Source of the DNA: Agelas oroides
Lineage: Eukaryota > Porifera > Demospongiae > Agelasida > Agelasidae
Direction: 5' to 3'
Length of the DNA stretch: 64,000 bases
Assembly (NCBI GenBank): GCA_949130485.1
Contig: OX422185.1
Coordinates: 16,309,011 to 16,373,010 of the forward strand
Part shown: piece after piece, positions 47,958-59,617 of the stretch
How positions within the stretch are numbered: the first letter of the stretch is position 1
Layout: each line of letters opens with the position of its first letter
Translations under genes and position numbers: made by a program
Notes under the pieces: model-generated
What the model was told of the DNA's origin: nothing
What the model saw: only the letters and a program-made list of their open reading frames with translations
Databases searched by the model: none

Positions 47958-48060
47958 TCTCCAAGGAGTAACTCAACATCACGTGGACTTCATAAGGTGT
48001 GACGATATAGATACAGCCAATACAGCAACAGTGGTCAGAGCTAGTGAAGCCAGGATGTAG
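47695..48060 (+). other. Overlapping frame, probably shadow plus 3' UTR
   Basis: A second open frame overlaps the end of the 187-aa gene and runs 103 bp past it. Its residues (MMLVLLVAMNQDLLPW) mirror the Ser/Thr-rich codons of the other frame, so I take it as a shadow. It would matter only if the 187-aa frame carries a frameshift here. Confidence 0.3.
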
Positions 48061-48279
48061 TCAAAGTTAAAATAATGGATAAATTTGTTGATGCTGTTGT
48101 TGAGATGACACACTTTATTTCAAAACTTTCTTTTGACTGCTGTTACTTCTTTGCAACTGCTAAGGCTGAAGTAAAAGTGTCTGGGTCAGACTAAAATAGG
48201 ATGTATCAGTTCAGAGATTTATCGTTTCAATATTATTCCTCTAATTTAATGTATGCACCTATTTATTGGTGTGTGTAAT

Positions 48280-48285
48280 AATAAA
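48280..48285 (+). promoter_or_regulatory. Candidate poly(A) signal AATAAA
   Basis: AATAAA in GTAATAATAAACATTTG, 323 bp after the stop of the gene at 47394-47957, in AT-rich sequence. Suggests a 3' UTR of about 340 bp. Confidence 0.4.
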
Positions 48286-48510
48286 CATTTGAAGGTGATT
48301 TAGTCATAGGAAGATGATCACTTTCTTTTGGTGCCAAAGTTTCACAACTGTCTGTACCTTTCAGAGGATGCTGTTACTCGCAAGCACTGTTGTGCATGGC
48401 TGCAGAATAATAGGATCATAAACAAGTTCTCCATGGAAACACTAATGCTTGGCAGCTGCTCAGGATGCAGCAATTATCTGACCACAAGTACACACTGCAT
48501 GGACGTGCTC

Positions 48511-48890
48511 CTTTCCCAGGCCTTCTCTTTGTCCAGTTTTTAATCACAGTATGCAAAGATGGATGGAGAAAGCCTGGTCCATTAATTTTATCACATGAAT
48601 GACAACATATAGATACACAGAGAAGAGGGCGGGGTTCCCAACTGGAAAAAATGAGCTTGAGGCCTCTTGTAGTGTCTGTGCAAGTCCTGAGGTTCTGAAT
48701 GTTGGCAAGCAGAAAACTTGCCACTCATTGTTCAGAACAAAGAATGTTTGTGCAAAAAGTGTTCTTTTGGTCAGGAACCCATCCTCCCCTCTGTCTACCA
48801 TGGTAGACATTGACACCATTCATGTGATAAATGTAGACCAGGCCTTCCCCCTCCATGTTTGCATGTTGTAAGCAAGCAAAAACTGTGGGG
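48511..48890. mobile_element. Diverged Mutator-like MITE relative
   Basis: TTTCCCAGGCCTTCTCTTTG and ATCACAGTATGCAAAGATGG at the left match complements at 48838-48890 (CAGGCCTTCCCCCTCCATGT, TGCATGTTGTAAGCAAGC); the inner pair is TTTTATCACATGAATG and CATTCATGTGATAAA. The outer TAGCCTCG is lost on both sides. Confidence 0.65.
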
Positions 48891-49235
48891 GTGAATAGCC
48901 AAGATGACTTGAATATTGGAGTAAAAGCTCCTTCTCCACTTCAGACACAAAGAGAAAACAAGGAAGCACATTAGACATAGTGAACTTGCTTACGGGATGA
49001 TGAATCAAGCCACAGTCAATGCCGCTTTCCAGAAGGACTCAGAGAGTATATACTCAGATCTGTCATTGTGCTTTACAGTGGTTTTTGTTGGCTAGCACTA
49101 ATGAATGTGACATGCCACTAACCAAGCCATGAGCCTATACATCAACTGGCACTCTCAGATTAGTTGCTTCATGCTAAAGTGCTTGGCAATAAATACTGTA
49201 TAAATTGGGATCCCCTCATACGAACTAGATTGCTC

Positions 49236-50735
49236 CTTAGTCTTTAAATACCAATACTGTACTCATCCATTGCACTATGCTTATATCTTAATGGGAGGAA
49301 ATGAGGGCCTAATAGCAAAACACACCTGACAGCAAAGTGATTTAACGGATCTTAGTCTTTAAATACCAATACTGTACTCATCCATTGCACTATGCTTATA
49401 TCTTAATGGGAGGAAATGAGGGCCTAATAGCAAAACACACCTGACAGCAAAGTGATTTAACGGATCTTAGTCTTTAAATACCAATACTGTACTCATCCAT
49501 TGCACTATGCTTATATCTTAATGGGAGGAAATGAGGGCCTAATAGCAAAACACACCTGACAGCAAAGTGATTTAACGGATCTTAGTCTTTAAATACCAAT
49601 ACTGTACTCATCCATTGCACTATGCTTATATCTTAATGGGAGGAAATGAGGGCCTAATAGCAAAACACAGCTGACAGCAAAGTGATTTGACAGATCTTAG
49701 TCTTTAAATACCAATACTGTACTCATCCATTGCACTATGCTTATATCTTAATGGGAGAAAATGAGGGCCTAATAGCAAAACACACCTGACAGCAAAGTGA
49801 TTTAACGGATCTTAGTCTTTAAATACCAATACTGTACTCATCCATTGCACTATGCTTATATCTTAATGGGAGGAAATGAGGGCCTAATAGCAAAACACAC
49901 CTGACAGCAAAGTGATTTTAACGGATCTTAGTCTTTAAATACCAATACTGTACTCATCCATTGCACTATGCTTATATCTTAATGGGAGGAAATGAGGGCC
50001 TAATAGCAAAACACAGCTGACAGCAAAGTGATTTTAACGGATCTTAGTCTTTAAATACCAATACTGTACTCATCCATTGCACTATGCTTATATCTTAATT
50101 GGAGGAAATGAGGGCCTAATAGCAAAACACACCTGACAGCAAAGTGATTTAACGGATCTTAGTCTTTAAATACCAATACTGTACTCATCCATTGCACTAT
50201 GCTTATATCTTAATGGGAGGAAATGAGGGCCTAATAGCAAAACACACCTGACAGCAAAGTGATTTAATGGATCTTAGTCTTTAAATACCAATACTGTACT
50301 CATCCATTGCACTATGCTTATATCTTAATGGGAGGAAATGAGGGCCTAATAGCAAAACACACCTGACAGCAAAGTGATTTTAACGGATCTTAGTCTTTAA
50401 ATACCAATACTGTACTCATCCATTGCACTATGCTTATATCTTAATGGGAGGAAATGAGGGCCTAATAGCAAAACACACCTGACAGCAAAGTGATTTAACG
50501 GATCTTAGTCTTTAAATACCAATACTGTACTCATGCATTGCACTATGCTTATATCTTAATTGGAGGAAATGAGGGCCTAATAGCAAAACACACCTGACAG
50601 CAAAGTGATTTAACGGATCTTAGTCTTTAAATACCAATACTGTACTCATGCATTGTTAGGCACATGTGCTTATATCTGGGAGGGAAATGAGGGGCTAATA
50701 GCAAATGCACCTGATGGCAAAGAGATGTAATGGAC
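49236..50735. repeat. 115-bp minisatellite, about 13 copies
   Basis: The unit includes CTTAGTCTTTAAATACCAAT and GGAGGAAATGAGGGCCTAAT; GGATCTTAG at 49347 and 49462 gives 115 bp, some units with one extra T. The inner copies are nearly identical and the last copy (from about 50618) is degenerate. A weak single-copy relative may be at 30110-30160. Confidence 0.96.
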
Positions 50736-52690
50736 TATTAACTTTGGACTGTGCTTTATTGAGAGTATAGGGTTAAATTTAGAGGCAGCTCAGCACACAC
50801 ACAATACTAGGTTGTTTCTATGCATGTCTTCACGTGAGTGGAACTTTACCAGTAGTTGTGAACATTTATGAAATACCGTACTCGATCACGCAGTTAGTGC
50901 ATCTGCCTTATAAAATTGTTACTGTGTAGATTTAAGCAGTTTTGATTCTGTCCTGCTACCTTACCTGCATCATGGCTTTTAGCAACATAATTTAATGGGT
51001 CTAGAGATCTAGACTGGCTATAACTCACTACTGCAATCTCTGGACAATAGACCACCCTCAAAGATAAGTACACCTCCCTTTTTTGAATGAAGTTGCTGCA
51101 AAGGGTGTTTTTCTCTGGAAAGTACGCCCACCTGTTTATGCCACAGTACATGTTAAGCCAGAAACACCGAAGAAGCAGCACTGTGCAAGAGGAGGAACTA
51201 AAAAATAAAGGCAAACACAATTTGCTGTTGCCTTGAGTCTCTTTTGCTGCCAGTCCTTGTCCCATATTTGCAGCTGTTCAAGAACAGTCAGCGATTGATT
51301 AACTTTCACCAAGTGTCGTCACCAGCCACACCTCTGGAAGGAAATAGATGGCTCTCTTGAATAGTTGCTATGTATAGTACCACATAGCATGAAATTTTCG
51401 ATGGGTACTAAGCACCAGTGCCTGTTTTCAGATTTTACAGACAGAGCGGGTGCTTATAATTGTGGGGTATTTATATTCATAGGGTGCTAATGCATGTAAT
51501 ATTGTGGTAGTGTACAGCTGTATGGGAATGTATTAGCTGTGGTATACCTAAAGTCTATGTTCCTGCTAATTCCGCTCCAAAGTTTGTAGCTTTTCTAGAA
51601 CCAGAGATACAATCAGCAATCAATGATTGTTGCTAACTCCACCCACCAAAGTAAATCACTTGGAACTAATGAATCCCTGAGAGGTTTTTGATAATGCCTG
51701 AATGCACATGTTTTATCAAGAGGCCTTGCATGAACGTTTTTATTCCATGTCGATAACTTGTTTACAATCGGAGATATATACTAGCAAAGACTGAATCAGC
51801 ATTTCACTTTCATTTATGCAGAAATGTGTGCCTTTTATGTGGGCTGCCTATTTTTGTATGGGTGCTTGTAAACAGGATGATGTGGTTGTTGTAATAAAAA
51901 TAGGTGCCTTATTTATGGATGCTTGTTTTGTGTGGGTGCTTACTCTATCATGAAACACACCACATCTGTTATTGGCACTGTTTTCATCTCGCCAGACCAT
52001 CACCCCTCGGGTGGTAGGAGACTATTTTATATCCTGTGTGTTATGGCAAGCGCATACAGTTGAATTTTCCTTCAGGATAAAGCTGTGTTAGAGGAAGATG
52101 GACAAGGTTGACCTTTGATAACCTCACTGATTGAATCTTGAAATTGCTAGAGAGAAGCAGCTTTAGCCTTTTCCATGATTGGACCAGGCCTTGAATTATG
52201 ATTTGAAAAGTGGGACTCCTCTTGGTAGAGACGAAAGGTTTGTCCGTTGAGATTCAAAAATGAATTGGTGATGACCCCAGATATTTTACTTAGCAGAAGA
52301 CAACCATGTCAACCATGTGAACCTGTGCTGCCAGGAATTAGCAGTGACCTCTGTTTGCATAAGAGTTTGCAGTTGAAACCCTGCCACTTGCTGTAGCTAT
52401 AGGATATAACCACAGTAGACAAGCTCAAAATGGTAAACATCTGCTTAACACCTACAAGAAGACCCTGATCCTTCATTGCCCCATGTTCTACGTCCTGTGG
52501 CCTGTGTGCTTTCTTCCCATGTCCTTTGGTCCCATATGTCTTGTGTGTCCCATGTCCTCTGTCTCACTATGTCCTATGCACTCTACGTCCATGCCCAATG
52601 TGCCAAATACCAGAAATATCAGTAAGTGAAGCCACATGTAAGATGGTGGGTTACGCTAGCTTCAAGGCTTGCTTGTGCTAGCTATACCTA
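50736..52690. other. No gene seen; dispersed fragments
   Basis: 51318-51390 is a short relative of the 53130-53220 repeat (CCACACCTCTGGAAGGAA). 51053-51135 holds decayed CACC-CCC/GGGTG words like the TACCGTA elements. 52490-52610 is a loose CCATGTCCT-type simple repeat. 52200-52300 resembles 62290-62395 (GTGACCCC-GAT-TTTT). The 123-codon minus frame at 50894-51265 shows no domain. Confidence 0.4.
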
Positions 52691-52711
52691 TCAAAGATGA
52701 ATGTATTTGCA

Positions 52712-53056
52712 TACAATAGATTGGGAAAATTAAATAATTTCGCGGTCAAGAGCAACCGCCAAAATCTAACACGCGAAAAAAAATTATGTGACGATCATCA
52801 ATGAATAAGTGTGCGCGGAATTCCACACCCCCTGAGGTAAATGTCTGATCAACAACTACAGCTAGCGATACATGGCTCTCCGGATACCTTGTAGTAGACT
52901 AAACGCTAGGAGCGCTCCAGGCGCTCATCCCTATTGCAACTTCAACCATTAAGAAAGTTTCGCAGACCAAATGAAACCGTGAAAATGTAACACCACAAAA
53001 TTTTTCATGCAGATATTAATATTATTTTTAACGTGAAAATTTCCTGATCTACGGTA
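52712..53056. mobile_element. TACCGTA-type MITE (345 bp including TA duplication)
   Basis: Left TACAATAGATTGGGAAAATT; the complement of the right end is TACCGTAGATCAGGAAATTT. Copy 2 of repeat D has the empty site CTCATAGTGTGTACATAG at 54316-54333, where a single TA stands in place of the element plus both flanking TAs. So the element inserted at TA and duplicated it. Confidence 0.85.
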
Positions 53057-53270
53057 GTGTGTACATAGCTACATAAAGCCCCCTTCCAACTTTGGGGGAG
53101 TGTTAGTGAGTTCATATAGTGTGGTATACCACCCTTGAGTAGTCGCCATCCGCCACACCTCTGGAAGGAATTAGATGCCACTGTTGAATAGTTGCCATGT
53201 GTAGTATTTATGTAACACATAGTGACCATTTGCTAGAAGTCCTTGAGAAAAATGTTGATTGTTGTCCTAC

Positions 53271-53325
53271 GTATCTGCTTCCTCATATGTAGGGAAGGCC
53301 TCCCTATGTATGAGGAAGCAGATAC
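53271..53325. repeat. 55-nt hairpin in repeat D copy 1
   Basis: GTATCTGCTTCCTCATA pairs with TATGAGGAAGCAGATAC over 17 bp with no mismatch; TAGGGA and TCCCTA extend the stem around a short GGCC loop. Confidence 0.85.
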
Positions 53326-53640
53326 TCTGTATTTTCTGCTTCATAGCAAAGCAATGAGTACACACATGCAAGTAGTGCTAGTTTCATAGTCCTTGTTTAG
53401 GGAGAATTCTCCTTCAATATCTCCCTCCCTCAAAGCTTTCTTATAAGTTTGATGTCACAGCATACTGGTTCTTGCATCATGTATAGTTTGGTCTCAGAAG
53501 TCACCAAATGTGGTCTCAGACAATTTTCCTGGGAGGGGCTGCCCCCCTTCATGGCTGGGAGCAACAGTGGCCAGCTGGGTACAAACTTCCCTCCCTACAC
53601 AAGCAATCTGTCCCTCTCAACTTCCCTGTACACAAGCTTC

Positions 53641-53829
53641 CTAGTAACAAGGGACAGCCAACTGATCCATGGAACTGAACTTGCTATCTTTTCTCGGCGC
53701 TCTAAGCTTACTGAGTAGCGAGTTAGCTGATTCCCTTGATCCCTCGCAATCATTCGAACTAGATTCGACGACACTGCCAGTTACAGTGGTTACACTGGCA
53801 AAACTCGCAACAGACTCAGACGATTCCAT
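53641..53829 (-). CDS. Possible N-terminal exon with LLSKLRAPRK motif
   Basis: Minus-strand ATG at 53829, 62 codons. The protein starts MESSESVASFASVTTVTGSV, a Ser/Thr/Val-rich acidic head, and then has SANSLLSKLRAPRKDSK (about residues 35-51). A short Ser-rich leader followed by an LL-LRAP-K motif reminds me of N termini of transposon-related proteins in sponges and cnidarians; that is memory-based and unverified. The local DNA is CpG-richer than the surroundings. The real exon may end near the motif with a splice, since the tail (FSSMDQLAVPCY) looks random. It lies in the spacer between the two copies of repeat D. Confidence 0.35.
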   Translation of the reverse strand: MESSESVASFASVTTVTGSVVESSSNDCEGSRESANSLLSKLRAPRKDSKFSSMDQLAVPCY

Positions 53830-54298
53830 AGCGTAGCGTGCAACCGCAGTGGATTCACGTGATTCACATAATTAGTATCCGTAAACTAATCGAAAATGCT
53901 CACTTTATGCTCGTTTTATGCCAGCATTATGCTCGATGCTTGACAGCAACATTTATGCTCAAATTAATGCTGGCATAATATGCGGAAGCCTATTCCCAGG
54001 CTGTTCCACAGCTACAGTATGTAGCAAAAGCTTGGGAGGATCTCGACAACAAGCCTACTGTGACACACATTGCTTGTGTTAGGTTATGCCCAATTCATAA
54101 GTTAGCATCTTGACGCTTACACTTCCTGAATCACACACCCAGCATGCTTACGCAATCTTACAGTCAATGCTAATTAGTGTAGATGTCAACTAATGAAGTT
54201 GACATACCACTACAAGCTTCTTCTAAATGTACCTTACTAGTGGTCTTGACTAGAAGACCACATTTAGACAGAAGTGCTATGCATATCAATATCTAACC

Positions 54299-54692
54299 TC
54301 AAAGATGAATGTATTCTCATAGTGTGTACATAGCTACATAAAGCCCCCTTCCCACTTTGGGGGAGTGTTAGTGTGTTCATATAGTGTGGTATACCACCCT
54401 TGAGTAGTCGCCATCCGCCACACCTCTGGAAAGAAATAGATGCCACTGTTGAATAGTTGCCATGTGTAGTATTTATGTAACACACAGTGACAATTTGCTA
54501 GAAGTCCTTGAGATAAATGTTGATTGTCATCCTACGTATCTGCTTCCTCTACATAGGGAAGGCTTTCCTATGTACAGGAAGCAGATACTCTGCCTCAAAA
54601 CAAAGCAATGGGTGTACACATGCAAGTAGTGCTAGTTTCAAAGTCCTTGTTTATGGAGAATTCTCCTTCAAATTTTGAATATCTCCCTTCCT
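54299..54692 (+). repeat. Direct repeat D, copy 2 (empty site)
   Basis: Second copy of D, 866 bp after the first. No MITE; keeps the short hairpin at 54536-54587 (TATCTGCTTCCT...AGGAAGCAGATA with TACATAGG/CCTATGTA), whose inner stem differs from copy 1 but still pairs. Confidence 0.85.
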
Positions 54693-54833
54693 CCCCCATA
54701 TACATATAATGCAATATACGGTTGTTGTCACAGAGCCGACTTATCCAGCAAACATGTTTTAGTTTATACTGATTTTAGCTGAGTCCCATCTTTGAATGAC
54801 CAATATCCACATCAAAGTAAATGCTGAAGTGTG

Positions 54834-55560
54834 TACCATATAATTTCTAATAACTCGTACAAAATTAAATAATTTCAATTTTAGCAGTACGATTTGATTA
54901 GAGGATGAAAATTACCAAATATTCCAAGAAACAGAGGGGTGTACGAATAAATAGAGTATTTGTACGAAGTGAATAGAAGAAAAACACATGCAAGTTTTCG
55001 ACACTAAGAAAACCGATCAGCAGGTACTTTACTAGCTTCAGTTAGCTGCCATTATGCATAACAATTAGTAACAAGTAACTTTGGCTTCGATCTACGTGCA
55101 TGCATATGTACATATATGCCTACGCTGGGCGAGCAAGATTACGAGGCTCCACAACTTACACTTCACATAAGCATGTCAGTCGCACTAAGACTCTTAGCCG
55201 ACATCGAAGAATGAACTTACAGCATGCTGTACAGCATTCGCTGAACATTAACTTCACACGAACAAACCTGCGGGAACGCAGCGGACTGACCCCCACCCTG
55301 GCTTATTCGACATCGTGCACACCCTTACGATCAGAACCAAGACCCAAAAGAACATGTTCATTCGCATTTGTGGACATTGGAAATGCTCTCGCCATATTTG
55401 CGTCAACTCAGAGTGCTTGTGCTCAAACACGCTTCCGCTATATGGACAATAGGATAATAATTTCTTTTTTACGCGTGCAAATAAATTAGAGTGCGTAGAT
55501 TACCGTTTGTTTTTTTCCCCCAGAAAAGGGGGTGTACAAATTATTAGAAATTCTATGGTA
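54834..55560. mobile_element. TACCATA-end element (727 bp)
   Basis: Left TACCATATAATTTCTAATAA then CTCGTACA; complement of the right end TACCATAGAATTTCTAATAA then TTTGTACACCCCC. About 25-bp inverted ends, beginning and finishing in TA like the TACCGTA family. The 129-codon frame at 55100-55489 (plus) lies inside; it is basic and Arg-rich and does not resemble a transposase, so I treat it as part of the element and not as a host gene. Confidence 0.75.
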
Positions 55561-55589
55561 GTTGCAGCATCTGTATCTGGAAATATTAC

Positions 55590-55900
55590 TGGTGTGTGCA
55601 TGGATTTGTTGACCTGCACACCACCATGTATGAAGACCTACAAAGTTTACCTAGTGCAACCACCCATGTGCACTTTCTGGTGTGGCTAGTATTCCCCCTT
55701 CCTCCACATAACCCCGGTATTGTGAAAGTACATCAGGGTCAACATGTGTCAGGTTAGCTCTGTAGTGTAATCTACAGCCAGTTCTGGGGCCAGGGCTATG
55801 ATGGCCTCTCCTGTTTGAGTACACCATACACCTCTTGGTTAGTCAACAATGAAAGCTGGTGTAAGTCCAGTTACTAAGCCTACTGACTCATTGTGTAAAG
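55590..55900 (+). repeat. Direct repeat E, copy 1
   Basis: Blocks CACCCATGTGCA, GTTCTGGGGCCA, GTACACCATACACCTC and GGTTAGTCAACA occur in the same order at 57170-57515. Roughly 70 percent identical by eye; old duplication. Confidence 0.7.
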
Positions 55901-56136
55901 CATTTCCTCCTCACTCCCATAGCACAAAGCAATGGCTGATACACAAAGCTTGAGAAAAGCCAGTGAATTAATCTAGATGAGTCTGCCGCCACTTGTTACT
56001 GAAACAATGTTATTGCCATTTTGAATAGTGATGACCTTGAATAGTATCCACACAAACCATGTGCTGAAATACGTAGTTTCAGCTCAGCTTGTGAGAATAT
56101 GGATTACTGCTCAAGTGAACTAAGACATGAGACTTG

Positions 56137-56428
56137 TAGCCTCATATCCCAGGCCCACCCAAAATTTTGGGAAAAGGGCCTGGTCACAATTACAAAATTT
56201 CTCGTATGTGCTGAGTCAGTGTATTATTTAGCAATTATGTGATCGTGTTGTAGCCAGCTACTGTTGACATTCTGTGAAGAGTGTGGTAGCCTCATTCTAA
56301 TTCTCAAATGGTCTTGGAATGAGGCTACTACTTTCACGTGGTCAAGAATTTAGTAATTAGTCATGGAGGAATGTGATTCATCTACCCCAAATTCCTGATT
56401 TTTCGGATGGGGCCTGGGGACAAGGCTA
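56137..56428. mobile_element. Mutator-like MITE relative with nested short copy
   Basis: Ends TAGCCTCATATCCCAGGCCC and GGGGCCTGGGGACAAGGCTA; flanks TGAGACTTG and TGAAACATG match at 7 of 9 positions, a decayed 9-bp duplication. Inside, 56287-56327 is a miniature palindrome with the same ends (TAGCCTCATTCTAATTC...GAATGAGGCTA). Confidence 0.75.
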
Positions 56429-57169
56429 TGAAACATGTAATTTTTGCTCTAGGTACACAGGTATACATATAAATTAACATTGTGTAAGTGGAACTAATTG
56501 TGGACATGGCTGTCAATTACTGTTAACATGCCAGTCTATATCATGAAACACAGAACAGATGACGTTTGCTCGCTACCAAACTTGTTTACAAGTTCAACTG
56601 AAGGAAACATACGTATCTGGAAGAAACCACAGTCTCCTGGAAGACATATATGGCTATTATTGATACACTATACACACTACAGAAGCAGCATCAACCAGCA
56701 GCTTTCTTCTTCTGATGTTAAGTAATCCACCAAGCCACATCCAATCGTTTAGCATTCTTCTGTGGAGAGTGCAAAGGTCACTTGTGGTTGAAGTGCACAA
56801 CCACTGAAAGAGCGTAGACCACACTTGGTTGTCCTACGTACATATAGCTGACCAAAGAGTCGTTCATGGGGATTTCAGGACGATATGGTCGTAGAGTACA
56901 ATGTAGAAAGCCACAATACCTCGTTCACATTTTCCAGTTATGCCCACTTCTGTTAGTCACGTGACCCTACGTTGCGATCATATGAAGATTGAATCCCATG
57001 CCTTAGTCGCCTTGAGTGGTATATGTGCATGGATGCAGCAGTGTCTATAAATGTATATGAGTCCCACTCTTAGCAAAAGTTCAGTGATATGGCACTTTGA
57101 CATTGGTGATGCACTCGAAATATTCCACAGAATAATATTCAGTTTCTATCAGGGACTGTCACATATGAT
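56429..57169. other. No gene seen
   Basis: A 75-codon frame at 56498-56725 has no domain or splice support. Otherwise unassigned. Confidence 0.35.
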
Positions 57170-57515
57170 TTTTGTTAACCCACACACCAGCCCATATAAA
57201 GACCTGCAATGTGGAATGGTGGGTGCACCCACCCATGTGCATGCACTTGCAGGTATAATAACAGTACTCAACATGCCTAATATATAGACTAGTATCCCCC
57301 TCCTCCCCCACTGTTAGATGGTACATCAATTTCAGAGTCTACTGCCATGTCTCCTGTTACCTCAGTGGTAGAATCTACAGCTGCATGGTTCTGGGGCCAA
57401 GCCTATGATAGCCTGTCCCATTTGTGTACACCATACACCTCAGTCTTGGTTAGTCTTGGTTAGTCAACACAGAAGGTTGGTCGACGTAGGTCCAGCTACA
57501 AAGCCCACTGACTTA
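57170..57515 (+). repeat. Direct repeat E, copy 2
   Basis: Paralogue of 55590-55900 with a small local duplication (TCTTGGTTAG twice). 57105-57165 upstream also resembles 22975-23040 of unit 4 (GTGATGCA...GGGACTG-CACATA). Confidence 0.7.
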
Positions 57516-59617
57516 TTGGTGCCCATGTTTCATGTACATACATTTACTTTGTTGTACCCATGTTTCATATGATTGTAGCTTGGGCCATTCTGAATTAATT
57601 GGTTGAACTAGCATGACCACAAGAATGTTATGTCAGGGAATTTAGGCCCACCGATGTATTAATAACTACAACACGTGGCAGCCAGTTTGGCTCTGAAACG
57701 GTAGCCTACATGGCCTATGCACATCGCACAGGCTACTGCATGTACTATGGCTTGTGTGGTAGCGATAGTGACTTGTCTGGGTCGGGAACTACTGAGAACA
57801 GCTGTGAGGACTGAACCTGAGTGGACTTTTGGCGATTTGTATGCATATACTTTTTGGCATCAAACAAGTTTATCCTAATTGTGCTAAAATGTTTGAGGCG
57901 GTGCATATAACAATTGTTACCCAACTATGAGGCACTTTTAAAACTTCAGGTTGGTCGGGTTAGTTCAATTAATTCAGAGTCGCCTTGTGTAAATACAGGA
58001 AGCTCACTCTTAAGAGATCTTGAGATAGTTTATGTTCACGTGCGCATGTCTGTGGATCTTGTATAGTCTTATATCCCGACCCAACCGAGAAAGGAAAGGG
58101 TCTAGTGTCGAAGCCTTGTAATTGTACGTAAATGTAAAATTACGAATTTGTCAGTGTTGAAGAGTGAATTTTGTACTGTCCCTTTGAACGGTATGATTGA
58201 AGTACTTGTTCTCGCTTCCACATTATTTCATAAACACTGGTCTGAAAGTTTATGGTTGTTGCTCTCATTTCTGGAGTGAACCCAAGGATTCAGGCTTGTG
58301 TCACCTGAACTCTTTCCTCATGAGACTGAGAGGGTGGAGTACAAGACTACAACATGTACTAGCTACTCCATCTTCACAACACTCATGCAGATGGGTTAAG
58401 GCAGTCTCTGGTTGTGGACAAGTGTAGTTCAGAGTGCTGACCACAGAAAGTTAAAATTGCATACAGGAAGCACACTACCACTTTATTGTATTGTGTTTGA
58501 TGATGTAAACAAACAAATTGGTTTCCATGGAAATGTCCCACCCTCTCAACCAAGGTGCACTAATTAACACTGCCTTAATTGTATTTCAGTGAACAACATC
58601 CTTTGTAAGTTAGCATTCTAGTTGCTGTTTGAATGCTTTTCATACGCAGAATTCAGAACTGGAGTATCAGCTGTGAGTTCATGTCACAAATAACGCCTTC
58701 CAATACACCAAAATGGCAGCTAATCACAATTTTTACTAACTCTCCTGCTTTTCAAAAGAGGTGGAGACTGTCTCTCCATCCAAATTATGAACAATGCATG
58801 ACAGCTGTTGAACGCCATCCTACTTATCAATACTAGACACCAACTTCTCTCAAATTCGGCACTGCATTGGGTATCATAGGTCAATAATGGACAAGCTTGA
58901 TTGAGCCTTTTGTCTGTCTCCTCTCTGTCCCATTTGTAGCCATTCTGTGAGTTAGACATGTCTAGTTCACAACCAGTGACAGCACAAAACTGTACAGTAC
59001 ATGGTAAAAGGTCATAATCATAGCTAAGAAGCCTACACAAAGCAGCCACTCAGTTTCTGTAAATTTTAACACCACTTCCACAAATTACGGCAATACCTTC
59101 ACATACCTACTACGTAAATATCATGAATGATACATTCGGAACCTGCCTGCCTTGACTTACCTGAGCATTTGCTTCCCACTCAGGGTAGCTGAGATATTGG
59201 TCAGTTAAGTATGGCATTAATTGTATGTGTGGTGTGTATTTACCTATGGCATCAGCACATTATGTAAGTGAAGATTGTTTACGCTTGTGCAATATGTGCA
59301 AGGGCGTGGTGACACAACTTATGTCACTAATCGATTTCCTCTTTCACTACAAGAGCGTATGATGATGTCATTTTTTATTACATCATGCACTCTTGGCTTC
59401 TATGGCAGTCTGTATGATTACATCATGTAGCACTAATTGCTACCTCACGCATGTCACTGATTACTAGCTTCTAACCTCCACTGAACACACACTCCCTCTG
59501 CCAGTCTCTTGAGGGGCTGTTTGTCTTGTTGAGTATATACCTTCTCCAAGTAATTTCACTATCTACCATGGTGATGTATAATTAGTCAAGTATATGTTAG
59601 AATGGTGCCGTTAAAGT
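57516..59617. other. No gene seen
   Basis: Short frames only (largest 109 codons, 58720-59049 minus, no domain). A TATATCCCGACCC...GGGTCTAGTG pair at about 58068-58105 may be a relic of the TAGCCTCG family. Confidence 0.35.

Larger units (their letters stand above)
52691..53433 (+). repeat. Direct repeat D, copy 1
   Basis: TCAAAGATGAATGTATT begins both copies (here and at 54299). After a MITE that is present only here, the match resumes at GTGTGTACATAGCTACATAA and runs to GGAGAATTCTCCTTCAA near 53420. Confidence 0.85.

Noticed and set aside
50894-51265. 123-codon minus-strand frame
   Set aside because: No domain, no splice context; overlaps decayed MITE-like words.
55100-55489. 129-codon basic frame as a host gene
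   Set aside because: Contained between inverted ends at 54834 and 55560; does not resemble any transposase or host protein I know.
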